This document shows positions 37,369 through 46,110 of a DNA stretch of 64,000 bases, one piece after another (the first letter of the stretch is position 1; every line of letters begins with the position of its first letter). Source of the DNA: Kolteria novifilia (GTDB lineage: Bacteria; Planctomycetota; Planctomycetia; Kolteriales; Kolteriaceae). Where the stretch lies: the NCBI GenBank assembly GCA_007748055.1, contig CP036279.1, positions 248,001 through 312,000 on the forward strand. Direction: 5' to 3'. The position numbers were made by a program, and so were the translations under genes. The notes beneath the pieces were generated by a model that ran no database searches, had not been told where the DNA came from, and worked only from the letters and a program-made list of their open reading frames with translations.

Positions 37369-38796
37369 ATGAATCACCGGCGACCCACCATGCGTCCGAC
37401 CAGACGGCAGATGCTGCACCAGCTCGGCGCCGGCTTCGGCTCGCTCGGCCTCGCGAACGTCTTGGCGAATGCCGGACTCCTCAGCCACGCTCAAGCCGAG
37501 ACGGCATCGCCACTGGCGCCGAAGAAGCCACACTTTCCCTCGAAGGTGAAGCACGTTATTCAACTCTTCATGCCGGGCGGCCCATCACACGTCGACACCT
37601 TTGACCACAAGCCCATGATCGCCAAACATGCCGGTGAACGGCCGAAGATTGTCGATCGCCGGTCGCTGCGAAACACGAAGAACGGCTTGATGCCGTCCCC
37701 CTTCGCCTTCATTCGCCACGGCGAGTGTGGCAAGTGGGTCAGCGAGATCTTCCCCAACGTTGCCAAGTGCGTCGACGACATCTGCTTCATTCACTCGATG
37801 CATACGGACATTCCCGAACATGCCGGGGCCATCTTGATGATGAACGCCGGGCATCTACAGCCGACGCGACCGAGCCTCGGTTCGTGGCTCGTCTATGGAC
37901 TGGGCACGGAGAACGACAACCTGCCGGGCTTCGTCGCGATGAGCCCCCGAGCCCAGCCGCGTGGGAAACTCGCCAATTGGAGCAATTCGTTCCTTCCCGG
38001 CGCCTTTGCCGGCACCTACGTCAACGTCCACGAGATGAAGCCCGACGCCGTCCTATCCAATCTCGTCAACCGGGACCTCGGCCGGACGGAGCAGCGACGG
38101 CAGGTCGATCTACTCACGAAGCTCAATCGGATGCAGCTCGAACGACTCGAACAGGACCAACAGCTCGAAGCGAGCATTCAAACGATGGAGATGGCGTTTC
38201 GCATGCAGTTCGCCGTGCCGGACGCCTTCGACGTCTCGCGTGAGTCGCAGGCGACGCGCGAACTCTACGGCGACACCGAGTACGCCAAGGGGTGCCTGCT
38301 CGCGAGGCGCTTGATTGAGCGAGGCGTGCGAATGGTCCAGCTTTCGCATTCGATCGATGGTTACGACATCGCCTGGGACACGGGGCACCACGACATCAAG
38401 GGTGGGCACACCAAGCTCGCCCAGGCATGCGACCAAGGCATCGCGGCGTTGCTGGTCGACCTCAAGGCTCGCGGCCTCTGGGACGAAACGCTCGTCATGT
38501 GGGGTGGCGAGTTCGGTCGAGCGCCCACCTCCGAACAAAAGAACGGACGCGACCACGACCACTACGGCTTTACGGTCTGGCTCGCCGGCGGGGCCGTCAA
38601 GGGAGGCTTCAGCTATGGGGCGACCGACGAGTTCGGCCTGAGCGCCGTCGAGAAACGCGTGCACGTTCACGACCTGCACGCGACCGTGCTTCACCTCTTG
38701 GGCCTCGACCACGAGCAGTTGACCTATCGCTACAGCGGGCGCGACTATCGGCTGACCGACGTTCACGGACGGGTCGTTCGCGACATCCTCGCTTAA
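37369..38796 (+). CDS. DUF1501 protein (alkaline-phosphatase-fold, Tat-exported)
   Basis: A 475-residue protein of the DUF1501 family. The N-terminus has a twin-arginine-type signal (TRRQMLHQLGAGFGSLGLANVL). Family marks include FMPGGPSHVDTFDHKP, the metal-site-like HTDIPEHAGA, the QLSHSIDGYDIAWDTGHHDIKGGH segment and WGGEFGRAP with HYGFTVWLAGG. The fold is related to sulfatases and alkaline phosphatases, but no activity is established. It is encoded 82 bases downstream of the DUF1549/DUF1553 gene, the standard planctomycete pair, and should be co-regulated by the IclR protein. Met at 37390 is an alternative start nearer the twin arginines. Confidence 0.92.
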   Translation: MNHRRPTMRPTRRQMLHQLGAGFGSLGLANVLANAGLLSHAQAETASPLAPKKPHFPSKVKHVIQLFMPGGPSHVDTFDHKPMIAKHAGERPKIVDRRSLRNTKNGLMPSPFAFIRHGECGKWVSEIFPNVAKCVDDICFIHSMHTDIPEHAGAILMMNAGHLQPTRPSLGSWLVYGLGTENDNLPGFVAMSPRAQPRGKLANWSNSFLPGAFAGTYVNVHEMKPDAVLSNLVNRDLGRTEQRRQVDLLTKLNRMQLERLEQDQQLEASIQTMEMAFRMQFAVPDAFDVSRESQATRELYGDTEYAKGCLLARRLIERGVRMVQLSHSIDGYDIAWDTGHHDIKGGHTKLAQACDQGIAALLVDLKARGLWDETLVMWGGEFGRAPTSEQKNGRDHDHYGFTVWLAGGAVKGGFSYGATDEFGLSAVEKRVHVHDLHATVLHLLGLDHEQLTYRYSGRDYRLTDVHGRVVRDILA

Positions 38797-38831
38797 CAGC
38801 CCGTTGATCTCATCGTTGGAGAGTCTCGGCG

Positions 38832-41477
38832 TCAGAGTTCCAACGCGGAAGAGGTTGACATCACCACCGCCTGGTTGGGCCCTAGTGACAATCGAGCATC
38901 ACCGGCCGCATCGACGCCGGCGGTCGCCAGCACGATCTCCCCCTCGCGATCGATGGTGATCACCGGCGCGCTCGACTGCGACGGAGCCGTCAACCGAGAC
39001 ACGACCACGACGGAACCACCTTCCGCGCAGGTATACGCGAAGCCGAAGAGGCCGTCCGAGTGATCACCCCGGACCTCAAGTCGGTCCGCCGCCAACCAAC
39101 CTTGAGCGACTCCCAGACGACGAAGCGTCAACAGCGACTGATACCATCGCCTGGTCGTGTCGTCTCGGTCGACCGCCTGACTCAACTTGGCCCGCTCGAA
39201 CGCCTCCGGAGAGGAGGGAGCGAGAAAGTCGTCGCGCTGTGGGGGCGGGTACTCCCTCGCGCGGCCCTCGTCGACAGCGTCGCGAATCGACTTGTCGCCA
39301 AAGTCGGCGAAGAACGGGAAGGGCGCTTCGGCCGAGGTCTCTTCCCCCATGAAGAGCATGGGAATGCTGGGATAGAGTAGCGTCAACGTCGCCGCGGCGC
39401 GTTGAAAGTCGGTCGAGGTCAACTGATGGAGTCGGCTGCCGCTCGGATGATTTCCGACCGAGTCGTGAGTTTGGAGCGAGATCACCAGCGAGCTGACGTC
39501 ACCGACTTCCTTCTCCACGCCCAAAGAGGGATCATCGTGTCTCCACGGGCGATGGACGGTGTCGATTCCCCGAAACACGTAGCCGTAGCGAAGCGCCTCC
39601 ACCACGTCCGAAGCTCCACGGTAGCGGCGATTTGTCAACTGGACTTCGGGACGCGCCAACGAGTAGATCGCGTGCAACATGCAGTCACCCCAAAGAGCGT
39701 CGTAGGCGCGGCGCCGCTCCGTCGACGACACCAAGTGGGGATCGTAGACGTTGGTCTCGGCAATCAGGTGCAACTGACGTGGGACCGTGTCGGCGTAGTC
39801 GGCGACGACACGGCTAATCTCGTCGAGGATCGAGGGCTGCCGTTCGTCCTCGATGTAGTGAACCGCGTCAAGTCGCAACCCATCGAGGTGAAACGCGTCG
39901 AGCCAATAGAGCACGTTCTCGAGCACGAACGCTCGCACCGTCTCGCAATGGGGACCGTCGAAGTTGGGAGCACCTCCCCATGGCGAGTGATGTCGCTCGG
40001 AGATGTAGGGACCGAACTCAGACAGGTAGTTTCCTTCGGGACCGACATGGTTGTAGACCACGTCGAGAATGACGGCGAACCCCTCGCGATGACACGCGTC
40101 GACAAAGCCCTTGAACTGGTCGACGCCGCCGTAGGTATTGCAAACGGCAAAGAGATCAACCCCATCATACCCCCAGTTCCAGCGACCCGGCGCTTGCGCG
40201 ACCGGCATAATCTCGATCGCGTTAACGCCCAACTCCTTGAGCTCGGCGAGTCGCTCTCCGGCGGCGAGAAAGGTCCCTTCCTCAGTAAACGCACCAACAT
40301 GCAGTTCGTAGATCACCAAGTTTCGTTTGGCGATTCCCTTCCAGTCGCCATCACTCCACGGAAACGACTCGTGATCGATCACCATGGAGGGCCCGTGTAC
40401 CCCTTCGGGCTGGAAGTGCGCCGCGGGATCGGGACGAGAGGTGCTTCCATCGAGCCGGTAGAAATAGCGGCTTCCGGGCGCGACCCCATCCAAGCACCCG
40501 CGGAAGAAGCCATCGTCACTCCGCGCGAGCGGGACGCGGCGATGTCCCGAAGGGGACTCGTCGAGCAATTCGACCTCGATGCTCTCGCAACCGGGAGCCC
40601 ATACGCGAAACCCCGTCCTGTCGCACCCGACCGGGGTCGCTCCAAAGCGATGGAGACCCGCGTCGTGAACTCCCTCGGCGAGACCAAACCAACGGCAGCC
40701 CTCCAAGACACCGCTGGTCGCGAGTGCCTTTGCCAGGTAGAGACGGTGGTTCCATCCCGCATCACGATGGGCGTCGTACACCCGCCGGGCGAGCGACCGA
40801 TCGGCGTTCCCGACCAGGATCGCGCGAAAGCCCGCGGTCAGGGCCGCCAGATCATTGCCCGAATCGCCGGAGAAGACAATCGACTCCGGATCCCATCCGT
40901 TGAACGCGACCCACCACGACAAGGCGTGGGCCTTCGAGACCCGGGCGGGAAGAAGGTCGATCAGGCCATCCCCATTGAACGGATCGACGCTGGCGATGAT
41001 CGAATAGGGGGCGCTCGTCTCGCCAAGACGTGCCTGAATCCGATCGGTCAACGCTGCGAGACGACCTGCGTCGACGTAGTAGCTCAGTTTGAATCGCCCC
41101 TGCTTCTCCTCCTCTTGCAACCGGAGGCCATCGATGTCGTTCAACTGTTCCCGAAGGCTCGCGATCGGCATCGTGGCGACCAGCTCGGCTTCGTGTTCTT
41201 GGTACGCATCGACCTGCCCGTAGCCTCCCGGCTCGCGTTTGTAGATCGACGAGCCGACATCGCAGATGATCCACTCGGGCGAAGGGAGTTGGTGCTGGCC
41301 GATGGCGTCGAGGACCGATTCGAGGTGCCGACCCGTCACGAAGACCAACGTGACGTCGTTGGCGACGAGTTGCCGCTCGAGCTGGCGCAGGTCTTCGCGA
41401 TTGCCAGCGACTCCCTCGAGCGGGATGAAGGTCCCGTCCAAGTCGGTAGCCAGAACGCGCGTGGTTGGTCGCATCAT
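38832..41477 (-). CDS. Fusion of HAD-IIB sugar phosphatase and TreZ-like GH13 hydrolase
   Basis: An 881-residue fusion. Residues about 5-255 form a HAD-IIB phosphatase like sucrose-phosphate phosphatase (nucleophile motif ATDLDGTF with Asp12 and Asp14, VTGRHLES, Lys-bearing RVSKAHAL, SGDSGNDL). After a linker comes an E-set domain (about 275-370: GFRVWAPGCESIEVELLD) and a GH13 barrel closest to malto-oligosyltrehalose trehalohydrolase (YELHVGAFTEEGTF, GYDGVDLFAV, VVYNHVGPEGNYL) with catalytic Asp537, Glu574 and Asp672. No trehalose synthase partner (TreY) is present. It is the last gene of the sucrose operon, 41 bases after amylosucrase. Two ATGs at 41477 and 41474; a GGAG lies about 9 bases upstream. 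The joint role is unknown. Confidence 0.87.
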   Translation of the reverse strand: MMRPTTRVLATDLDGTFIPLEGVAGNREDLRQLERQLVANDVTLVFVTGRHLESVLDAIGQHQLPSPEWIICDVGSSIYKREPGGYGQVDAYQEHEAELVATMPIASLREQLNDIDGLRLQEEEKQGRFKLSYYVDAGRLAALTDRIQARLGETSAPYSIIASVDPFNGDGLIDLLPARVSKAHALSWWVAFNGWDPESIVFSGDSGNDLAALTAGFRAILVGNADRSLARRVYDAHRDAGWNHRLYLAKALATSGVLEGCRWFGLAEGVHDAGLHRFGATPVGCDRTGFRVWAPGCESIEVELLDESPSGHRRVPLARSDDGFFRGCLDGVAPGSRYFYRLDGSTSRPDPAAHFQPEGVHGPSMVIDHESFPWSDGDWKGIAKRNLVIYELHVGAFTEEGTFLAAGERLAELKELGVNAIEIMPVAQAPGRWNWGYDGVDLFAVCNTYGGVDQFKGFVDACHREGFAVILDVVYNHVGPEGNYLSEFGPYISERHHSPWGGAPNFDGPHCETVRAFVLENVLYWLDAFHLDGLRLDAVHYIEDERQPSILDEISRVVADYADTVPRQLHLIAETNVYDPHLVSSTERRRAYDALWGDCMLHAIYSLARPEVQLTNRRYRGASDVVEALRYGYVFRGIDTVHRPWRHDDPSLGVEKEVGDVSSLVISLQTHDSVGNHPSGSRLHQLTSTDFQRAAATLTLLYPSIPMLFMGEETSAEAPFPFFADFGDKSIRDAVDEGRAREYPPPQRDDFLAPSSPEAFERAKLSQAVDRDDTTRRWYQSLLTLRRLGVAQGWLAADRLEVRGDHSDGLFGFAYTCAEGGSVVVVSRLTAPSQSSAPVITIDREGEIVLATAGVDAAGDARLSLGPNQAVVMSTSSALEL

Positions 41478-41518
41478 CTTGCGGCGCTCCGCATCGGGTG
41501 GGTCGGTGTCGGCTCGGG

Positions 41519-43486
41519 TCAGCTTCGGTTGAGCCAGAGGATTTGGTAGGGTTCGAGTTGGACCGGTTCCGAAGTCGCGTGAGTCTTCCCCTGGATCACA
41601 TCGACGAAAAAGCGGCCCAGGCCGACGGTCCGCAGGCGGTTGCCGTCGACTTGTTGGGGCGTCTCGGAGAAGTTGGCGAGGACGATCAAGCGATGCCCCT
41701 CCCAAATCCGCACGTAGCCGAGCAATTGTCGGTTCGCGGTCGCCAGCAACTCCATCTTCTGGCCCGCCAGGGCGGGGAGTGTCTTTCGCAAACTGATGAG
41801 CTTCTGCGTTGAACGGTAGATGCGTCGGCGAATGGAACCGTGTTCGGCGCCGATGGTGTCGTCGAGTTCCTCGAGAAACTCCCACTTCATCTTGGGTCGA
41901 TGAATCCACCGAGAGTCACCCGCTTTCGCGGGATCCTTGACGAAGTCGTAGTCGTTGAGCATTCCCCACTCTTCGCCTAGGTAGAGGAGCGGAATTCCGC
42001 CAATGCTCAGGGTGATGCCGTGCAGGAGCATCATCCGGCGAATCGCGAATTCCTTCTTCTCCTCGTCCTCCTCCTCGATCGCTTGCTCGAGCCCCGCGAG
42101 AGACGCCATCGTCCCGGAGATGCGCATATCGCCGGTGACGGCGTTCTCCTGAAACGGGACTCCACGAGCGAACGATCCGGCGAACTGGCCGGTGTAGAAC
42201 TGGTTGAGGAACTGCCGGTGATCGTAGGCGTTGATTCCGATGGCGTGGGCGTCGGCGTCGTCGAATGTCCACCCAATGTCGTCGTGGCAGCGGAGGTAAT
42301 TCACCCAGGAGGTGTTCTCGGGCAACCGATAACGATGGCCGAGCGTCTGGACAAGCAGCCTCACGCTACGCGTCGCCAGCGACTCCCACAGTAGCGCCAT
42401 CAGCGTCGGGTTGTAGGAGATCTGGCATTCGTGGGAACCGATATACTTGACGACCTCGTCGGGATGGACGATCGCTTCGGACTTGAAGATCAGCCCCGGC
42501 GCCGCGAGTCGCGCCATGAGGTTGAAGGCTTGAATCAGCGTGTGTGCCTCGGGCAAGTTTTCGCAATTGGTGCCCTTCCGCTTCCAGATGAAGGCGACCG
42601 CATCCAACCGAAGAACGTCGACCCCCGTATTCGCGATGAAGAGCATCTCCTCAAGCATGGCGTGGAAGACGGCGGGATTGCTGTAATTGAGGTCCCACTG
42701 AAAGCTGTTGAAGGTCGTCCACACCCAGCGGTGCATGCCGTCGTGCCAGGTGAAGTTCCCCTGGCGAACGGTCGGAAAGATCTCGCGCAGCGTCCGCTCG
42801 TATTCCTCGGGCTCCTGACGGTCCGGGAAGATGTAGTAGTAGTCTTGGAACTCGGGGATTCCCGACTGGGCCTGCATCGCCCATTCGTGATCATCGGACG
42901 TGTGGTTGAAGACGAAGTCGAGGACCAGGGAGATACCCGCCTCGCGCAGTTCCTTCGCAAACAACCGGAGATCGTCGATCGTCCCCAACCGAGGATCGAC
43001 CGAACGGTAGTTGCTAATGGCGTAGCCGCCGTCGTTGTCTCCCGGGCGAACGGCGAAAAGGGGCATCAGGTGCAGGTAGCTGAGCCCAAGATCCTTGAAG
43101 TAGCCGACGTGATCGCGGAGCTTGCTCAGGTTCTCGCTGAAGAGATCGACATAGAGGGCGCCGCCGACGAGCTTCTCGGAAAGAAACCAATCGGGCTCAT
43201 TGATCCGGTGGTGATCGAGAACGCAAAGGTCGTCGGATCGCTCCGACCAGGATCGCGCAGCGGTCATCAACACCCGCTCGAGATGGTAGATGAAGTCGTA
43301 GCACGATCCGTACAGGTGAAACAGCAGTCGAAACAGCGGACGCCAGTACTCGGCGAGTCGAAGGTCGAACTCGTGGCGCTTCGCGTCATCAACTTGACTC
43401 TCCAGCCAGACGTCGTCGAGCCTCGGCTGGAGTCGCTTTAGGGTCAGATCGGCCTTGTAGTCGAGATCATCGGCTGCGGGGCTCAT
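41519..43486 (-). CDS. Amylosucrase (GH13)
   Basis: A 655-residue glucansucrase that transfers glucose from sucrose to a growing alpha-1,4-glucan, releasing fructose. The helical N-terminal domain (1-95) and GH13 barrel match amylosucrase in order and length. Catalytic residues are seen as Asp295 ([10 protein letters not shown]), Glu337 (FKSEAIVHP) and Asp402 in the CHDDIGW motif; [16 protein letters not shown] and [15 protein letters not shown] also fit. Its ATG overlaps the SPS-SPP stop by 4 bases (ATGA), so sucrose synthesis and its conversion to glucan are coupled in translation. Sucrose hydrolase or sucrose phosphorylase would be the alternatives, but the N-terminal domain and the paired Asp favour amylosucrase. 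Confidence 0.9.
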   Translation of the reverse strand: MSPAADDLDYKADLTLKRLQPRLDDVWLESQVDDAKRHEFDLRLAEYWRPLFRLLFHLYGSCYDFIYHLERVLMTAARSWSERSDDLCVLDHHRINEPDWFLSEKLVGGALYVDLFSENLSKLRDHVGYFKDLGLSYLHLMPLFAVRPGDNDGGYAISNYRSVDPRLGTIDDLRLFAKELREAGISLVLDFVFNHTSDDHEWAMQAQSGIPEFQDYYYIFPDRQEPEEYERTLREIFPTVRQGNFTWHDGMHRWVWTTFNSFQWDLNYSNPAVFHAMLEEMLFIANTGVDVLRLDAVAFIWKRKGTNCENLPEAHTLIQAFNLMARLAAPGLIFKSEAIVHPDEVVKYIGSHECQISYNPTLMALLWESLATRSVRLLVQTLGHRYRLPENTSWVNYLRCHDDIGWTFDDADAHAIGINAYDHRQFLNQFYTGQFAGSFARGVPFQENAVTGDMRISGTMASLAGLEQAIEEEDEEKKEFAIRRMMLLHGITLSIGGIPLLYLGEEWGMLNDYDFVKDPAKAGDSRWIHRPKMKWEFLEELDDTIGAEHGSIRRRIYRSTQKLISLRKTLPALAGQKMELLATANRQLLGYVRIWEGHRLIVLANFSETPQQVDGNRLRTVGLGRFFVDVIQGKTHATSEPVQLEPYQILWLNRS

Positions 43487-45696
43487 TCGATACGATCATT
43501 GGGAATCACGATTTTTCCGAGAAAGTTGTAGTATTCGATGCCCTCAAGAATGCCAGCGGCATGCGCTTTGTGGGCGAAATAAATTCTAGGCAAGTTTCGC
43601 AAGCGGTTCAGTTCCGCGCTGTGATTGCCCACCACGACGCCGAGGGTTCGGCCGAGAAGCATCCCCGCGTCGTTGCCGGAATCGCCCGCCACCAAGACAT
43701 GCTCCGGAGCGAACCCCCACTTCCAGAGGACGTGACGCATCGACATGTCACTCCCGCCTCGGACCGGGATGACGTCGAGATACATTCCCAACGACAACAC
43801 CACCTTCGCCCGCAAGCCCGCTTCCCGAAGGATCTTCTTGATCGCCGTCGTCTTGGGAGACTTCTTGACGTCGATCTCGTAGCTGACCTTGAACTCCGAC
43901 TGATGCTCGTCGGGTTGCCGGTAGAACCCCGGAAGCTCGTCGAGCACCCGTTCGATTTCACTTCGCTTCCAAGCGTAGCCGATGTCCTTGCGCCAACTCA
44001 GATCGGGCGTCAGCCTTTCCCCGTAGTGCAGTTCCGTTCCCGCTCCCGTGTCGACGAGATCGGGTTGCGGAAGCCCCAGTTCCTCGATCAACCCCATGGC
44101 GCTTTGCAACGTCCGCCCGGTCGAGACGCCGAAACCAACGTGCTCGTTGTCCCGAATCAACTCGTTGAACTCGGCGAGCGAAGCGTCGTCCCCGGTAAGC
44201 GTGTTGTCCAGATCGGTGATGATCAGTCGATCGAACTCCGGCAGGCGCCGCGACGACTGCTTCTGGGACAACGTCGGAGCGGGAGCATGCTCGAAGATAT
44301 CGTTGATATCGCGCAAGTAGCGTTTCGCGTGCTTGGTCCACGAATAGTGCTCGCGGGTGCCACTGATACCGTTGGCGGACCACTCATCCCACTGTTCCGG
44401 TTCCGTCAACGCGCGAAGCAGCGCCCGTTTGATCGCTTCATCATCCATCGGATCGACGAGAATCCCATTGCGACAGTTCGCGATGATGTCCCGTGGGCCG
44501 CCGTCGTTGGTCGCGACAATCGGCAGGCCCGAAGCACCAGCCTCCAATAACGTCAACCCGAACGGCTCGGTCAGGGCCGGATTGATGAAAACGCCTCGCC
44601 GAGACGCGACAAGCCGGTAGAGCTCCGGCACGTCGTCGGGCGAGTGACTCTTCGGATAGGCGACGCGGCCGTACAAGTCGTAGCGGTCGATGAGGTGCAG
44701 CACGCCGTTGATGACCGAGTGCTGCTCCCTGGGAAGCTGGTTGAGATCGTCTCGCGTACCCATCACCAAGACAAGGTTCGCCTGCTCCTGCAGTTCCTCC
44801 GACTCCCCGAAGACGCGAACCAGCGTCGCGAGGTTCTTGCGCTCGTCCGGACGGGCCATCGCGAGGATCATCGGTTTGGAGGGATCGCGAAGGAATCGAT
44901 CGAGATCGTCGGCGATCCGCGGCCGCTGCCAGCCCTCGACGACGGGCGAGAAGGACGAAAGATCGACGCCTGGCGGGATCACCTCCATCCGCGAAGGGAC
45001 GTAGTGGTCGTAAAGCTCGTATTGCTGTTCGACCTCTTGATTGGTGCTCGTCACCACCATCGAGGCCGTCTCGAGCGCGATCTCCTCCGCTTCGATACGC
45101 TGCGTGAACTTGTACTTGCGTTCGAGCGTCTGCGGGTTCGCCTTGCCGACCGTCATACGCTGCCGCTTGACGCGACCCAGGGAATGTCCCGTAAATACGA
45201 ACGGAATGTGCAGGAGCCTGGCGAGTTGTGACCCGGCATAGCCCGCGTCGGCGTAGTGGGCATGGATGATGTCGGGCAGCCCGGTGCGACGAAAGTGGGG
45301 AAGGGTTTGATCAATGAAGAACTCCAAGTACGGCCAAAGGGCCTCCTTGCGCAAGTAGCGCTTCGGACCGAACGGGATCCGCACGATCTTGGCGTTCTCC
45401 GCGATGGACTCTTCCACCTTCGCGTAGTCATCGCTCACCTTGGGGTCGACGATCTGTCGAGTGAGGAGTTCGACTTCGCGGACTTCGGAACGGGCCGCAA
45501 GCTCGCGGGCCAGCTCCAACACGTACTTGATCTGCCCGCCGGTGTCGGCATCGCGACCCAACTCGGGATCGTGTGCGCGAATCAACCCGTGCAGGCTGAT
45601 TAATGAAATCTTCAACTTGCCGGCCTTTTGCGGAGGAGGTTCTGTTTCGCAGTCGGAAAGCATCGCGGGAGCTTCGTCGGTCAACGGTGACGACAT
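43483..45696 (-). CDS. Bifunctional sucrose-phosphate synthase/phosphatase
   Basis: A 737-residue protein. Residues about 27-475 are a GT4 sucrose-phosphate synthase ([26 protein letters not shown] nucleotide-sugar entry, [50 protein letters not shown]). Residues about 490-735 are a HAD sucrose-phosphate phosphatase ([32 protein letters not shown]). The pair makes sucrose from UDP-glucose and fructose 6-phosphate in one polypeptide, as in plant-like and some bacterial SPS. Sucrose probably serves as a compatible solute next to NAGGN. It heads a three-gene operon with amylosucrase and the HAD-TreZ fusion. The TAGGAAC before ATG 45696 is a modest ribosome-binding site. Confidence 0.92.
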   Translation of the reverse strand: MSSPLTDEAPAMLSDCETEPPPQKAGKLKISLISLHGLIRAHDPELGRDADTGGQIKYVLELARELAARSEVREVELLTRQIVDPKVSDDYAKVEESIAENAKIVRIPFGPKRYLRKEALWPYLEFFIDQTLPHFRRTGLPDIIHAHYADAGYAGSQLARLLHIPFVFTGHSLGRVKRQRMTVGKANPQTLERKYKFTQRIEAEEIALETASMVVTSTNQEVEQQYELYDHYVPSRMEVIPPGVDLSSFSPVVEGWQRPRIADDLDRFLRDPSKPMILAMARPDERKNLATLVRVFGESEELQEQANLVLVMGTRDDLNQLPREQHSVINGVLHLIDRYDLYGRVAYPKSHSPDDVPELYRLVASRRGVFINPALTEPFGLTLLEAGASGLPIVATNDGGPRDIIANCRNGILVDPMDDEAIKRALLRALTEPEQWDEWSANGISGTREHYSWTKHAKRYLRDINDIFEHAPAPTLSQKQSSRRLPEFDRLIITDLDNTLTGDDASLAEFNELIRDNEHVGFGVSTGRTLQSAMGLIEELGLPQPDLVDTGAGTELHYGERLTPDLSWRKDIGYAWKRSEIERVLDELPGFYRQPDEHQSEFKVSYEIDVKKSPKTTAIKKILREAGLRAKVVLSLGMYLDVIPVRGGSDMSMRHVLWKWGFAPEHVLVAGDSGNDAGMLLGRTLGVVVGNHSAELNRLRNLPRIYFAHKAHAAGILEGIEYYNFLGKIVIPNDRIE

Positions 45697-46110
45697 CGTT
45701 GTTCCTAGCTTTTGAGGTTCGGCTCGTTGCGGACGTCCCCTGACTCAAACCATACGTTGGGCAAGTAGGGCCACTGCCAGAGTGGCTCGCTGTAGGGGCT
45801 AAGGAATATTGGCGGACTTGGGAATGGATCGATGGAAATCTGTCCTCAGTTCGAGGCAGTGCGTCTTCTATTTCGCGTTCGAGGATACAGGTTTTCTCGT
45901 CGGGACGCAACTCTTGCAACCGATTGCCGGTCGTTAAGCGGACACCAAAGTCTATACGTGCTCGTCAAGGACGCAACGATCAACTCCCCCGATCAACGTC
46001 CCCTCGCTCGCGTTCGCCACGACTCTTCAATACAACCGTCGCGATCGCCCCAGTACCCCCAAATGGTCGACCGCGCCGAACATGCGGGTCGTGTACGTCC
46101 CTCCCGTCCA
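45697..46110. other. Upstream region of the sucrose operon
   Basis: These 414 bases lie between the sucrose operon start and the end of the bpX operon, both on the minus strand. No gene is supported. A GCCACT-GCCAG-AGTGGC hairpin or operator (45770-45786, 6-bp arms) lies about 75 bases upstream of the SPS-SPP ATG. No clear rho-independent terminator for the bpX operon is visible. Confidence 0.5.
45770..45786. promoter_or_regulatory. Short inverted repeat upstream of SPS-SPP
   Basis: GCCACTGCCAGAGTGGC has perfect 6-bp arms and a 5-base loop. Its position in the presumed promoter region would suit an operator or a leader hairpin. No regulator gene is adjacent. Confidence 0.35.

Noticed and set aside
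38832-41477. Trehalose biosynthesis (TreYZ) pathway
   Set aside because: Only a TreZ-like domain is present; no TreY in the window, and the context is sucrose metabolism.
39402-41549. Long 715-codon open frame opposite the HAD-TreZ gene
   Set aside because: It lies entirely antisense to a gene with clear catalytic motifs and shows no family resemblance; high GC produces such shadow frames.
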